Positions 1 to 38,000 of a stretch of DNA of 64,000 nucleotides are shown one piece after another (within the stretch, counting starts at the first letter, position 1; every line of letters begins with the position of its first letter). A model generated the notes under the pieces. The model was not told where the DNA came from and did not search any database. It saw nothing but the letters and a program-made list of their open reading frames with translations. Both the position numbers and the translations under genes were made by a program. This DNA comes from Anaspis maculata (taxonomy: Eukaryota > Arthropoda > Insecta > Coleoptera > Scraptiidae), in contig OX421963.1 of assembly GCA_949128115.1 (NCBI GenBank), positions 51,331,306-51,395,305 on the forward strand, in the 5' to 3' direction.

Positions 1-25713
<25,713 letters not shown>

Positions 25714-25960
25714 ATAAGTTAAGTTGTAAAAAAATAGAATGTATATAGGGTTTACAACTTGGATTTTTTCACAGTTATTAATTATTATCCATGTTAAGGT
25801 TATTATTATATTTCTAATGTTCTAAATTCATAAGAAATGGAATACTTGACGTTTTTTCTTTGATCATCCTTTTGAGTTTCAATCAGTCATACAATGATAA
25901 TTACTGTTATATTACCAACGTTAATGTATTTTGATGTTATGTTATTTAAAGATTTATTTC

Positions 25961-25966
25961 AATAAA
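25961..25966 (+). terminator. Unc-89 polyadenylation signal
   Basis: AATAAA 248 bases after the stop codon, in an AT-rich 3' untranslated region. It is the first canonical hexamer after the stop, so cleavage is expected around 25980-25990. Confidence 0.7.
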
Positions 25967-25989
25967 AACCATTTACAAATCATGTAACC

Positions 25990-26867
25990 TACTGAAACAC
26001 TTCCAAATGGTGCTGTAACCGTCATACTAAAATTGTCGTCAGCTAAATTTACATTGTTAAAAGACAATTTTAAAGTAAGATTCCTCGAAGTAAAGTCACA
26101 GAATGTAAAGTCTCAAATAAAACATTTACAACAATACACAATTTAGACTTAAAATGGCTAATTACTAAGACACTAACGAACTCGTTATGTGGCTCACAGA
26201 CCAGAATTAGGGCAGAGAGAGGCAGTCTCGACAATAAGGTTCAAGAACAAATTGTTCCATCATTCGACGATTTTGAAAGAGAAATAAATTCAAGATTTGT
26301 GGTGTGAAAATTCGCTTCGATTATATTAATAGGAATTATATTCCATTCTGTTAATAAAGAGCCTAGAGCTCAAAATTTGGAAATATTGGTTACCATAAAT
26401 CCCAGTGGATCCCTTCGTACCACTAAAATGTTTTTAAACAACACCACATGGCCAAAAAAGTAGTTGAATACGTTACCATATTACGAGATCAGAGAGGCCT
26501 TGGACATGTTTCAAACGATTAACAACCGCACAATATTTTTTGTGGCGAGTAATAGTACATTACGTACCGAGGCGGGAAGAGGTCCATTACAGCCAAGGGC
26601 CAAGGTGGCTGCGGTCTGCAGCTGGAATGGACCGTTCACGTCAAGGTACGTATACTGCTTTACTCACAACACAACCATTCACAAAACAACAAATCACTAT
26701 CAAGAATACGAGGGTGGTCTGAATAGTAGTGAGCCTCAACATGAAGAACGACTTACCCATTGATAAGGTTGATAGAGTGAACGTTTTTTGAGCCGCCGGC
26801 GCCGAGGCGAACAAACTCTTTTCGCAGCTGAATTCACTCTAGGCAACCCAATAAACACTCAAGTAAG
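25990..26867. other. Spacer without recognised feature
   Basis: AT-rich DNA after Unc-89. Short open frames near 26464-26763 show no similarity I recognise. A GCCGCCGGCGCC block is at about 26793. Confidence 0.5.
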
Positions 26868-27400
26868 ATGGAAGCTGTATTAAGAGCTCTACAAGAAATA
26901 AATGCGAAGATATACAAACTAGACAGTAAAGTCGATAGAAGGATCAAAGAAGTGGAAACTTTGAGAAAGGAAAAATAAGGATTTAAAACAACACATTGTA
27001 ATCCAAGCAGAAAGAATTGATACCATAAAGAAACAAAGCAGAGACAGGAAAATGATAATATACGGAATAAAGGAAAAAGAGAACGAAGTATATACGGGAC
27101 ACTGATGGAAAAGATAAGCCAGATCATGGGAAAAAAAGACCAGTGTTGCTGTAAGTTACAGCAATGGAGATAAAGGGAAGGATTCTGAGAAAGAAAAGAA
27201 AACTAAAGGACCAAGCAGTGTGGATAGTAGGGGACTTACAAAATCAAGTTTGGCAACAGAGGAAGGAGCTAACGAAATATTTGATACAAGAACGAGAAAA
27301 AGGAAGAAGAGCAAGGAGACCACAACACAAAAATCGAGTCGTATATTTTATACTTATGGGGAAGGTAGTTCAAGAGTATACGGAACAAATCTAAGTTTTC
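26868..27400 (+). pseudogene. Decayed non-LTR retrotransposon (LINE) open reading frame
   Basis: From ATG 26868 a coiled-coil-like start (MEAVLRALQEINAKIYKL) runs to a stop at about 26976. A further piece reads RDRKMIIYGIKEKENE, the style of motif common in insect LINE ORFs (a basic stretch, then IIxxGIKExENE). After another frame change, 27164-27394 reads KGRILRKKRKLKDQ, then RKELTKYLIQEREKG, resembling the segment that follows in those ORFs. Several stops and shifts make it non-functional. The clade is not assigned. Confidence 0.6.
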
Positions 27401-27455
27401 TATACGAGTCCGATCAGCCGATAAAAGGTTTTGAAAATATTATCGTGACGTCACT

Positions 27456-28417
27456 TATAATCAATTTCACGGCTATCTGCATTAGAGCAAGCTATGGAAA
27501 AATTATTTTTTGTTGGTAGGAATGAGTAGAAATCCATAACCGTCGTCGCAGAAGGTTTGTGCAAATGTGGTAAGTGAAAAGGTTAGGTTTTGTGGCAGAT
27601 GTCACCCGTCGCGCGGTGTGATGCACGTCAAGTCAAAATGTTTAGTTTATTTGGGAAAAACTGATAAACGCGTGTTTCTCGGAGTGTAAATTTGCTGGAC
27701 ACCGTCTTCACGGGTTAGGGGCTCTTTGCTTGTGCTTTGGTAGTGGCGGCCAGTGAGCCAGTGCATAAAATGACGCCAAAGGAAGTCAGCGGCAGCACTA
27801 AAAGGAAGTACGACTGATAGTAGGGAGTACTACGTGCTCTACAACACTAAAAAAGCATACAAGCCAGAAGAAGATGAAGAAGGGAATACATACATGAAAT
27901 GGTCAATAATTTCATGTTGAGAAGATCTTCCAACACAGAGTGCACTTACGCGTCGTGTCTCGACTGCCTTGTCTGGTACAGTGCAACTCCATAAATCAAT
28001 GTCCATGGAAGCGAATTTTCTCAACCTCACTGGAGCCACTGGACAGGCATTTTCATTAAATTATCTTCCCTTTAGTGCTGCCGCTGACTTCCTTTGGCGT
28101 CATTTTATACACTGGCTCACTGGCCGCCACTACCAGAGCACAAGCAAAGAGCCACCAGCCCGTGGAGACGGTGTCCAGCAAATTTACACTCCGAGGAACA
28201 CGCTTTTATCTGTTTTCCCCAATAAAACTGAACATTTTGACTCGACGTGCATCACACCGCGCGACGGGTGACATCTGCCACAATACCTAACCTTTTCACA
28301 TACCACATTTACACAAACTATCTGCGACGACGGTTATGGATTCCTACTCATTCCTACCAACAAAAAATATTTTTTCCATAGCTTGCTCTAATGCAGATAG
28401 CCGTGAAATTGATTATA
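27456..28417. mobile_element. 962-bp foldback element with about 350-bp arms
   Basis: Left arm 27456-27808 (TATAATCAATTTCACGG onward, to GCGGCAGCACTAAA) and right arm 28064-28417 (TTTAGTGCTGCCGC onward, to CCGTGAAATTGATTATA) are inverted copies with scattered differences, around a 255-bp loop. The arms share AGCTATGGAAAAA, CGTCGCGCGG and GTGAGCCAGTG in matching order. No coding frame for a transposase. Confidence 0.9.
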
Positions 28418-29466
28418 GGAAGATGTTTTCACCTAGATTTTCACCTCCGATTTTCACCTATCACGTTCCCATGGTCTTGTAATTGCTGTTATTGTCGTTC
28501 TGACAAACGTCATGGTCTTCAAACAATCAGTAATAATTATGGCAGGCTTGAAACCGTCGTCATCTCATCGGCAACGGAATCAGGTACGGTACAGGTATGA
28601 CCGTGAGTAGCTATAGGTAGCCCGCATGTAGCTCGTGAAAATTTGCCCCTATGACGTCATTGTCGTTCTTAATTATAGCCTCAGCGCCCTAATTTACAAA
28701 ACCCTATGCAATCGTTCTAGCTTTTTCAACTCTTTCATCTGAGACCAACTTGTATTTTGTGTTGTGGTCTCCTTTAAGTACGATAACATGGTGGTGGACG
28801 TCAAAATGTACTCATTACAAGACTTCCAAGATAGGACACAACAAATAAATAGAAGAGATAGAGCAAACACCATCACAGACTTAAATGAAAGGAAGAACAT
28901 TTAGCCAAAGATCACCAGATGAGGAAAATGTAAACCAAGAAAGAGAGAAGATCCATAATAAAAATACTGGTTGGGGATCAAAAAACCATTAGAAAATACA
29001 AAGACACACGAAAAAGACGTAACAAGGAAAATCAAAACACTATACTGGACTCACCACACGAACATGAAGCTGACAATACTGAGTAAAAATACCAAACGGA
29101 ACGGAATGCAGGAAACGAAAAGGGATTCAGGATGAAAGAAAACGGATCGGAAGACATAGATCGTAGCACAAAAAAAAACAAGAAAATCATGAACAAAAAT
29201 CAAGAATATACGATGTGAAAAAAGTACTTACTTGTCGCGAAATGACACATTTTGAGAATGACTTGGAGAATGACACAGAACAAGACGATATGGAAAGCAC
29301 TTTTGTACATGGCACAGAAGACGATAACCATGAAAAATGAAAAAAACATTTGAAAATTTGTTTATTAATGTATTCAGAGTGTGAGATTCGTTGTATTGTT
29401 TTACACTCGGTTTTACATTACTTTTAGAATAAGATTTTTGTTTGCAAATACACCTTACACCTTACA
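28418..29466. other. Spacer, degenerate repeat sequence
   Basis: The motif AAGGAGACCACAACACAAAA of the LINE-like relic (27313) recurs inverted at about 28751-28770, so relic sequence of the same kind seems to lie on both sides of the foldback element. The rest (28900-29400) is A-rich and has no readable frame. Confidence 0.4.
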
Positions 29467-30577
29467 CCCCTGGAGGCAGCGTCGGACTGGCAAATTTTGG
29501 CCTACCGGGCAAAGAATGAAAGTGGCCTCGAAACCGAAGGGGGAGTCAGAGGGGCCCGCCACCCAGTTAGCGCCGCAGGCGACTGTTTTTAATAATAATA
29601 ATACAAATAACAAAAAAAAAAGACGCTGACCAAATTGTCCACAGATCTCTTCAAACTCAAAACTTTTGCTTGAAATACACTACGATAAAGAAAACAACGG
29701 AGGAAAAAAAATATATTATTGTTACGTATTCCACATATACGGGTTCGAATATAATTGAGACTATCGTTTTAAAACACACACTGTTTATTACTGCGTACTA
29801 CAATAAATACACGCCAACAATTATTTACTTAGGAATATCGCTGTGATTACTACTCGCTTTTAATCCGCCCGCTATCACTTCGCATTTCAATGCATAACTG
29901 CTCGTGAGGCGACGATTGATGCCTTAAATAGGTCCGACTGATTCATCTCGAATGTTCCATGCATTCTCCAGCAGTCTCCACAGTGGACGGACATACGGTT
30001 TCCATACGACTCTCGAAAATTCTTGCACATTACCCGTATAATTCTGCCGTGCTCTAGAACTGGCGCCTCCGCCAAAATGGACAGATGTAGCTTGACCCAC
30101 TGCTGAAGTCTCCATACAGTTGTACGGGAAAAAGCCTACACGCGCGCTCCGAAACACAAGAACGCTCCCCGCACTAGTACACTGCGATCTAACGGGAAGA
30201 GTTGTGTGTTATCCAGAATCGCCGCTCGTAACATTATTCTAAGTTTACCATTAGTCCAGGAATTACAGAAATAATAGCGAACAAAAAGGTAAAGAAAGAG
30301 CATGACTAGATGGCAGATAAAACAAACCAACTGCGGGAGCCTCACACATACAATCTTGTCATTCCACGACTAGTGACTACTAAGAAATAATCAATGCATG
30401 ATATGCACAAACAAAAGTAGACCAGACTTTTATACAAAATTGAAAATTTGGATTTAAAAAAAAAGCACCAAAGTGCAAATTTTTCCAAATGTGGACAATT
30501 TGGCCTCCGAACTGGGGATTGGCCTCTCGGGCATTTGCCCGGTTGCCCGGTGGACCAGTCCAACACTGCCTGGAGGG
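29467..30577. mobile_element. 1.1-kb element with imperfect inverted ends
   Basis: The left end (CTGGAGGCAGCGTCGGACTGG at 29469) and the right end (complement of CAGTCCAACACTGCCTGGA at 30556) are inverted copies. Both are followed inward by sequence related to CTACCGGGCAAA and CACCGGGCAACC. Internal open frames on the minus strand (about 29890-30345) are not recognised. The boundaries are approximate. Confidence 0.5.
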
Positions 30578-31943
30578 TAAAAAGGTTTTCTTTGATTATA
30601 TATTGGGTACGTATCCCGTACTTTACCAACTCTGGGCAAGTATATCAACACAGAATGATTTAATCGCAGAAAAACCCTATAGATGCGGAACTTTGAGCAC
30701 GGTTTTCAAGAGCGGGTCATCGTGGGTGATTATGAAAATATCTTCAGGATGATCCACCATTCTTCTATTATGATCTTCTTATAGTACTCCTTGCAACAAA
30801 GGCTTTTTGGTAATTTTCTTTGAGCTGGTGTGTTGAAAACTAAATACGGCATATTTTACTTCTTAATCCAAATTATTGCAATAATGGACAATACCACTGA
30901 TGAGAACTTGTGAGGATAACTGGTAGATGGCGCCACGTTTGGACCGCCGTTACGAAGCAACCCTTGGGAGTTTCCTACCTAAAGACAGGCGGCTTCAGGC
31001 AGCTCTTGCTACATCGATGTACGACGGATTGCATCAAAGCAGCCCCCATCGTCATCGGCAAAGCTCGACTGCGTTCGTCACTCGTTCGGCTTATCTTCGA
31101 GCGGAAGTTGAAAATATTCAACTTGTTATTTTTATTCTTACATTTCTTGTGCAGTAGCGGCGACAAGTTTTTGGGAGGGGCTAGGAGGCTAGGATCTCGT
31201 CATTAACGGAAGGAAACACAAGCCACGGAAGGCGTTAAAACACATTGTAGAATATTATTCTACATCAGTTAACCGCGTAACATGGTTATTCAATAACATT
31301 GAGGATAATTTGTGCAGAATTTAGGGAACATTTCGCCCTCAAAGACTCTTTTACGCCGCCACTGTTGACACATCTGCGCATCTTCAATACGCAACAGTGA
31401 ATGGAAAGTTGAAGTTTATTATTCTTACTGTTATTGTTATTTCTTATTTTGGAGCATAAACGCTTGAATCTGAAAGCTCATTTTCAATATTTTCTTATTT
31501 TTATTCTTATTTTTGCGAGCATAAATCCACCTTGAAAGATTATAGCTTTGGCACCTTATATCTTTAAGCTGTGCTTAGGTTTTTAATCAGGCGCCTCAAC
31601 TATAATTCTACTTCTTCAACCTTGGTAACATGTAGGTATAATGTACCGTTTTGGTCTCATATGTCAGCCGTCATTAGGTTCAAAAACACGCCAGTTGCAC
31701 GAATATTTGCAAACATTGTGTATTTTCAAAGTGCACAATAACTGAAGATTCATTCACACAAGCACTGACAAAAGTTCTACTCAAATATGTCAAATCAGTC
31801 AGCTCATATTTCCAGCTATAATAACAGTACAAAGATTTCAACAAAGACTGATTTCTTAAGCACAGAGTTCCAGTCGACTCTGAATTTGATTTTCTTAATA
31901 AATAAAACTATTTCCGACCTTATGTTAAATAAACTTGAATACC
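30578..31943. other. Spacer between the inverted-end element and Tat-SF1
   Basis: Contains a decayed copy of the hairpin module seen at 34381-34559, near 30985-31035 (GGCAGCTCTTGCTACATCGATG). Otherwise no feature is recognised. The 3' untranslated region of the minus-strand Tat-SF1 gene must end here, but no canonical AATAAA is evident close to its stop. Confidence 0.4.
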
Positions 31944-33441
31944 TTATTTCTCTACTGCCGGTTTTTCACCCTCTTTCGGTTTCTGTTCGCCCGGCTCTTC
32001 CAAAAATTTATCCCAACCGTCCAGTCTCTGGTTCATCTGGGCATCGGTCTCGGCTATCTTGAACTTGGTTTTTCCATCCCAAATTTCCGCGGCTAGCTGT
32101 CGTTTCATGAACCACCTGCCGTTCAACATTTTCACGACCTCGTCCGCTTCCTCTGGACTGGACATGTTGATCTGAGCCACACCTCCCGGATGCCTGTCGT
32201 AAATGATGACTTTCCTACAAGTTCCTATCTTTGCCGATTCTTCCCGCAAGTCCTCTTGGAATTCCAAAATCAAACCAACGTCAGTATCGAAAATCGAGGG
32301 TTCAAACAGGTTCTTCACTATCACGACTTTTTCGTGTTTGGCTCTGTCACCAATTTTCTTCTCGGGTCGCCAGTCTAGCAGTTTTTCTTGCACCTTCTTC
32401 AGCTTGAGCTTTTCCTTGCGCTTTTTCATTTTGGGTTTCAAATTCGGATCGTAGTCGCCTTTCATTTGGAATTTCGCACGTTCGACTTTTAATTTGTGGC
32501 CTTTGTAATCGCATCCGTCCAGCAAGCTCAGAGCTAAATGCACGGATTCCACTCGGATGTATGTGCACAAGGCGTCGCCTTTGAGGTGGTCCGTTCCGGG
32601 TTCTTTGTACAGCTTGATTTTGAAACTGCCAGTTGACGGATCTCTCATCACCAAGCCGCATTTTTGCATTAAATCTATAAACTCTTGCTCAGTTATGTTC
32701 AAAGGAAGGTTTGTGACGTAAACTTTCGTGTTTTCAACTTCACTCAGCTCAAACCAAGACGGTTCTGTGGCTTTTCTTTTCTCGCCCTTAGGTGCTTTTG
32801 GTTCAACGAGCTTTTCCGGTTCTTCCTCTTTTTCTTCAGGTTTTTGATTGTCCACAAATCCATAGTTCATCTGATATTGTGCCATAAAATCTGAATCAAT
32901 CTGTGGAAACCAAGCACTCTTGTCTTTGTCCCAGAAAAATTTAACGCCATCTTTATCAGTATAAACATGCGTGTCATTTTCAAACTGAACCGTCTGTTTC
33001 AATATCCATTCATTCTTTTCTTTGGACCATTCGTATTCTGTTCCAGTGTTGGGGTCAGTGTACACGGCTACGTCACCTTCATACCTGACGTTCTTCGGGT
33101 CACAACTTCCATTTTCTACTTCTCCAGTCTCTTTGGCAGCCTTATCTCCATTTTTCTCTTCATTTACAACTTGCTTATTTTCTACCTTTCGTGAATCAGA
33201 TGTCGGTTCGCTTTCATCGTTTTCTTCACTTACAACTGGTTTATTCTCTACTATTGGAGAATCAGATGTCGTTTCGCCTAAAAAATACAATTTTATTTGA
33301 GTGGAAAGTATTTTTGATGGAAGAAAATCGAAAAATTGAAGATAACCTCAAAAACTTACTTGCAATGTTTTCTTCTGACAGCGTGTCGTCTGCATTGATT
33401 TCCTTCTGCTTATCCATTTCAGTATCGAGCGAGGTTTCCAT
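31944..33441 (-). CDS. barc: Tat-SF1 homologue (HTATSF1/barricade), 471 aa, two exons
   Basis: Nuclear RNA-binding protein of the Tat-SF1/Cus2 family, which works with U2 snRNP in splicing and has been linked to elongation. Exon 1 is 33441-33360 and exon 2 is 33277-31944. The 82-bp intron has GTAAGT and TTTTTAG sites and a phase-1 junction. The start is METSLDTEMDKQ; an in-frame upstream extension exists but looks like leader. An acidic N terminus leads to two aromatic repeats (TDPNTGTEYEW and TDKDGVKFFWDKDKSAW, about residues 100-155). RRM1 follows (TKVYVTNLPLNITEQE, about 212-295), then a Lys-rich stretch (PKMKKRKEKLKLKK). RRM2 (KVVIVKNLF, about 346-435) ends in NGRWFMKR, the R-W-F motif of U2AF-homology domains. 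Length and domain order fit insect Tat-SF1. The human protein's long acidic C-terminal tail is absent. It is tail-to-tail with Unc-89, 6.2 kb away. Confidence 0.93.
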
Positions 33442-33631
33442 TATTGAGATTTTGAAGAATTTTAAATGTACATTGAGCAAGTAATTTTGAATACTTGAAA
33501 CGTTTGAAGAGTTGAAGACAAAAACGGCAAATTTCTCATATTTTGACACTTGACACTTGAGACGCGGTTGACGTTGACAGATTCAATGCCATGCCAGTCC
33601 CGTAACTCAAAAGCACCTCAAAAGTAACTAC

Positions 33632-33731
33632 ATTAGCTGCGTTCCTTTTATCATCTGAACTGAGAATTATCTGATATTTCCTTGTAAGATTTCACCTCCT
33701 TGGAGATTTCGTGTAAAAGGAATACAGCTAT
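33632..33731. mobile_element. 100-bp MITE about 190 bp upstream of the Tat-SF1 start
   Basis: TAGCTGCGTTCCTTTTA and the complement of TAAAAGGAATACAGCTA form 17-bp inverted ends with one or two mismatches. It lies in the presumed promoter region of the minus-strand Tat-SF1 gene. Confidence 0.6.
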
Positions 33732-33889
33732 TGTGAGCAGGTCTGCACCAGTGGCGTAGAAGAGCTACTATCGTGTGATCAATACACAATATTGCGCGGA
33801 AGTGGCGCTCCGACACGGATCACGGATGTCATGCGAACTAAGAAAACGGTGACAAGTTATCATCGCGCATGTTCAGGGCCGCTATTCTT

Positions 33890-34380
33890 AGGTTTGTTCC
33901 ATCGGAAATCCCAAACTAGTCACCGACAGTTTGCAAACTGTGAACAATGCGCATGGCCCACTTCGGACCAGTTTCCGTCTGGCTGCTGCTCGTTGATGGA
34001 ACAGCAAACCGTCAATCATGGCTAATGGCTAGGTACCTTATTTCCTATCGTTTAGCAGTTTGCAGCTGGAAATAAGCCGTGTATTTTATAAATTAAATGA
34101 ATGAATAATGAAACCACCAATCTAACCCATATTATTTGTAAACATTGACCAGAGAAGGCTCGATGCCAAATAAATATATTCCGCTGCGCAAGCCCGGACG
34201 ATAAGTTTCCGTAAAATCCGCAAACTTTTCTGACCGTCCCGAAACTAGTTTGAGCCGATGGTGGAACAGCGGATCATCAGTCAGGGGATCGTCCGAGATT
34301 TTGATGGAACGCCAAAATCGTAATGCGCATGTCGCTGACGTCCGCGGACCGTCAGGGACTGTTGATGGAACAAACCTCTT
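33890..34380. mobile_element. 491-bp MITE with AGGTTTGTTCCATC ends, left copy
   Basis: The ends AGGTTTGTTCCATC and GATGGAACAAACCT are inverted. The flanks read CTATTCTT and CTTGAATCG. In other copies of the same host repeat (43858, 44337) the sequence is the uninterrupted complement of CTATTCTTGAAT. The element therefore inserted there and duplicated CTT (3 bp). Confidence 0.85.
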
Positions 34381-34559
34381 GAATCGTGTGAGAAAAATTC
34401 CTGGGAGTAAAATACATTCCGCAGTACACTGATGTAGCGAATGTTGCCTAAAATCGTGGTTTTTAGGCAACTTTCGCTACAGAAGTGTAGTACGGATTAT
34501 ATAAAACTCCCAGGGACTTTTCTCACACAATTCAAGAATAGCGGCCCAGAATTCAACAA
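34381..34559. repeat. Hairpin module between two inverted MITE copies
   Basis: Centre TTGCCTAAAA/TTTTAGGCAA at 34444-34470, then GTGTAGTACGGATTATAT and TTCAAGAATAGCGGCCC at 34533. Related copies lie at 43789-43875 and 44213-44355, and a decayed one near 30985. It is the host sequence into which the left MITE inserted. Confidence 0.75.
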
Positions 34560-35046
34560 TAGGTTTGTTCCATCAACAGTCCCTGACGGTCCGCGGACGT
34601 CAGCGGCATGCGCATTACGATTTTGGCGTTCCATCAAAATCTCGGACGATCCCCTGACTGATGATCCGCTGTTCCACCATCGGCTCAAACTAGTTTCGGG
34701 ACGGTCAGAAATGTTTGCGGATTTTACGGAAACTTATCGTCCGGGCTTGCGCAGCGGAATATATTTATTTGGCATCGAGCCCTTCTCTGGTCATTGTTTA
34801 CAAATAATGTAAGCTAGATTGGTGGTTTTATTATTCATCCATTTAATTTATAAAATACGGATTATTTCCAGCTGCAAACTGCCAAACTTTAGAAAATTAA
34901 GTAATAGCCAACAGCCATGATTGACGGTTTGCTGTTCCATCTACGAGCAGCAGCCAGTCGGAAACTGGTCCGAAGTAAGGCATGCGTATTGCTTACAGTT
35001 TGCAAACTGTCGGTGACTAGTTTCGGATTTCTGATGGAACAAACCT
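34560..35046. mobile_element. 487-bp MITE with AGGTTTGTTCCATC ends, right copy (inverted)
   Basis: Same family and almost the same length as 33890-34380, in opposite orientation. With the hairpin module between them the whole 33890-35046 stretch is a 1.16-kb palindrome centred near 34457. Both copies share GGACGATCCCCTGACTG-type and GAAACTAGTTTGAGCC-type blocks. Confidence 0.85.
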
Positions 35047-38000
35047 ATTGACATTGATTTCTGTGTTTGACGTTGACATTTTGTTCAGTTTTATCAGCAA
35101 CTTATTGGAAGCCTTCCTATTTAAAATGGATATTCGGCGGTCGAAAAAGTGTGTGCCACTCAGAGGACTGAGTCACTACAATACAGCACTGATTAAATGA
35201 AATATCCCCAGACAATTTCGCGGTTAATTTGAATGTTATGGTTGAAGTGTTCCATGTTTTTTTATTTCGTAATTTGGGGCATTTGAGAATGATTCCTCAC
35301 ATATGTGCTTTCATGAATAGGTTGCAAGGGTTACACCGATTTTTCTATGTAACCACTTCTACTTAAAAACAACGCATAATCCATTGAGCTTAGTTTGAGA
35401 ATCACCTTTTTTACAGCGTAACATATGGAAGACTTAGAACGAATCACCTCGTTTTTTAGCGCATGCGCTAAGCGGTCACGCAATATTGTGTATAGGGTGA
35501 TTGCATGTAGAGGGAGTTTATGGCAAAATGTCAATAGTGTCATTGTCATCTGTCAAGTTTCATCTATGTCGGAGTCAGAGTCAACGTCAACCGGACTAAC
35601 CTCACTAAACGTGTTTTGTTCACATACTGTTTTGTTCGGCGTTTACGAGATCGAAATTATACACTTACACCTGTTATGTGCCCCAACCCCAATGCAAATG
35701 TCTATGATGCAAATTCCCTAACAAACGTCAAAACATAACTCGATCCTTGCGCTGCCTGCCGGTGATCAGATGAACTCCTGATGAACTATTTTCATGCAAT
35801 AGGTCCATGAATCACCCTATTGAATTCCTAATTATTCAGGCAGGCTGTGCCTTGGCCTTAGCCAAATGCAGCTTTGCACCCCTGATTTCCACCAAGCCAC
35901 AGGCTGCCTAAATTAGGAATAGAGGATTCTAGTATATGGAGTGGTCGAAAGTGCGCAGCAGCAAGTTTGCTGAAAAGGCGGCAATTCAAACGATTCGTGC
36001 AAGTTTTTATTTTTACATGGGATATTGGCCAAATCGGTAGTTTTTTCATACAAGAAATTGTTCTACGTGTACTTAATTTACAGAGCATGAAATTAAACAC
36101 AATTTTTGAATACTAACGTTACATACGATACAATTTTTTTTCTCTAAAAGTCAGTATTTTACAAATGAAAAGTGTGAGAACACAGAAGACAACATCGATC
36201 AAGCGGGTGACCTGCTATCACGTGACAACAGCGGTGCTACCAACAGTACCAACAGTGGCTTGTACTGGGTCCGGAAACTCTTGTAAGGGCCCACTGGAGT
36301 GAATAAAGTGCAGGGAACATAAATATGGGTCTTTTATTATGTCTACGGTACTTTGGAGTTGACCAGGGTCACCACCAAAAGGTTTACATAACCTAATCCA
36401 TTTTTCTGACTTGTTGCATCGCGCACAGTTCTTTGAATGACCTCGAAATTGACGTTTGGGGATATCACCTTCAAGGTATTTCAAGTATGTGTTTGGAAAT
36501 CTTTCAAAATAAAACTAGTTTTGCTCATTGTAGCGGCTATCACTTCTGCAGTTCCAATAACAGAAATGTTTATTGGATTTACTACTATTTTCGCCGATTT
36601 CCATTGTGCAGTAATCACTAGAAACACACCCTATCCACGTTTACCATCACGTACATCACTTCAGCGCATACCATGAGAACGCATACCTGCAGAGCGCGGT
36701 AATTTTAATTTTGACGCATGAAGTGTCACTGTCAATGGCAACTGTGTCAATCAATAATCGAAATGTAAACAAACAACAAACATAACCTCCTAACCATTCA
36801 ACATTTAATATTGTTCAGAATGAAATGTTACGTGCCGTATAGCAGAAAGACGCAGAAAAGATTCAGGTGATACGAAACACAACGAGCTGCAAGGCGATCG
36901 ACGAAACAAGAGCGTTATTTGGTTAGATCTGTCGAAACGTCAAATCGACGTCAAGCGCTGTCAGCTGAAATTTGCGTGACATTACACACGCACATCACCG
37001 TATTACAGTGTTGTCAACTTGTTGTCGTGATATAGATATGGCAACGTCCTACTTTCACAGGTATGCGCAGAAGCCTTTCGGGAAACGTGGATTGTTCAGT
37101 TATACTTTTTAGTGAACTAAAACTTACGAATCTATAACGAAAATTAGTATTCACTCAATTTTACTGTGTTAATTTTCGGAATTTGCACGAATTTTATCAC
37201 GTGACCGCGGAGTGTACCAATGGCAAGCCCTTCACATTTCGCACATGCTTAAAAAAACCACAGCTTGCGCCATGAAAAATTCGAATTTTGTTGGTGTCCC
37301 TGATTTTTTATGTTTGATGTCATTTTGATACAGGGGAGGTTACGTTCAAATTTGTGTCCGTATGACATGAAACCTTCACTTGAACTACGCTGTGGTGTCA
37401 GATTACCATTCTGGGGATGCGTCGCCAACAGGACGCAGGTTTGCTAACTGCCCTCAGCCGCTTTCTTACGGCCAGGATCACAGAACATGATCCTGGAACA
37501 GACAGTGGATTAACCGAGGGATTAACATACCTAGCTCTTACAGGGTGCGACGAGCTCAGTTTGCGGGATCACTTGCGACAAAATCATACCCCGCCGCTAG
37601 ACCTGTATCCTCCTCGGTTACTTTTTCAACTGTCTTATTGCAGTTCTCAACACTTCTCACTGTCGAAATAACTTGCCTAACGGCGCTTTTATTAAGACAA
37701 AAAAGAATGAGAATAATATGTGTTAGTGTCAAAATCTGACCTAGCAATTAAATTAAAACGGCAACCTAGCAGAGCAAACATCACTTTGACACATTTGATT
37801 AATATCATCTTGACTTTTTCTTTCTATCAACTCATCAGAGATTATTCAACTTGAAGAAAAAATATCACAGGCCACTGTGGTTTTTTCAAGCTTGGAATGG
37901 ATAATATGTCTACATGCTAGCCCTACCAGCTAAGCAGGCCACCTAACCCGGAAAAAAGAAGAAGAAGAAGAAGAAGAAGTCTACACTCTACATGCTGTAA

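Noticed and set aside
34132..34812. Open frames of 112 and 123 residues on both strands around 34.45 kb that resemble each other
   Set aside because: The resemblance comes from the palindrome itself. They are not duplicated genes.
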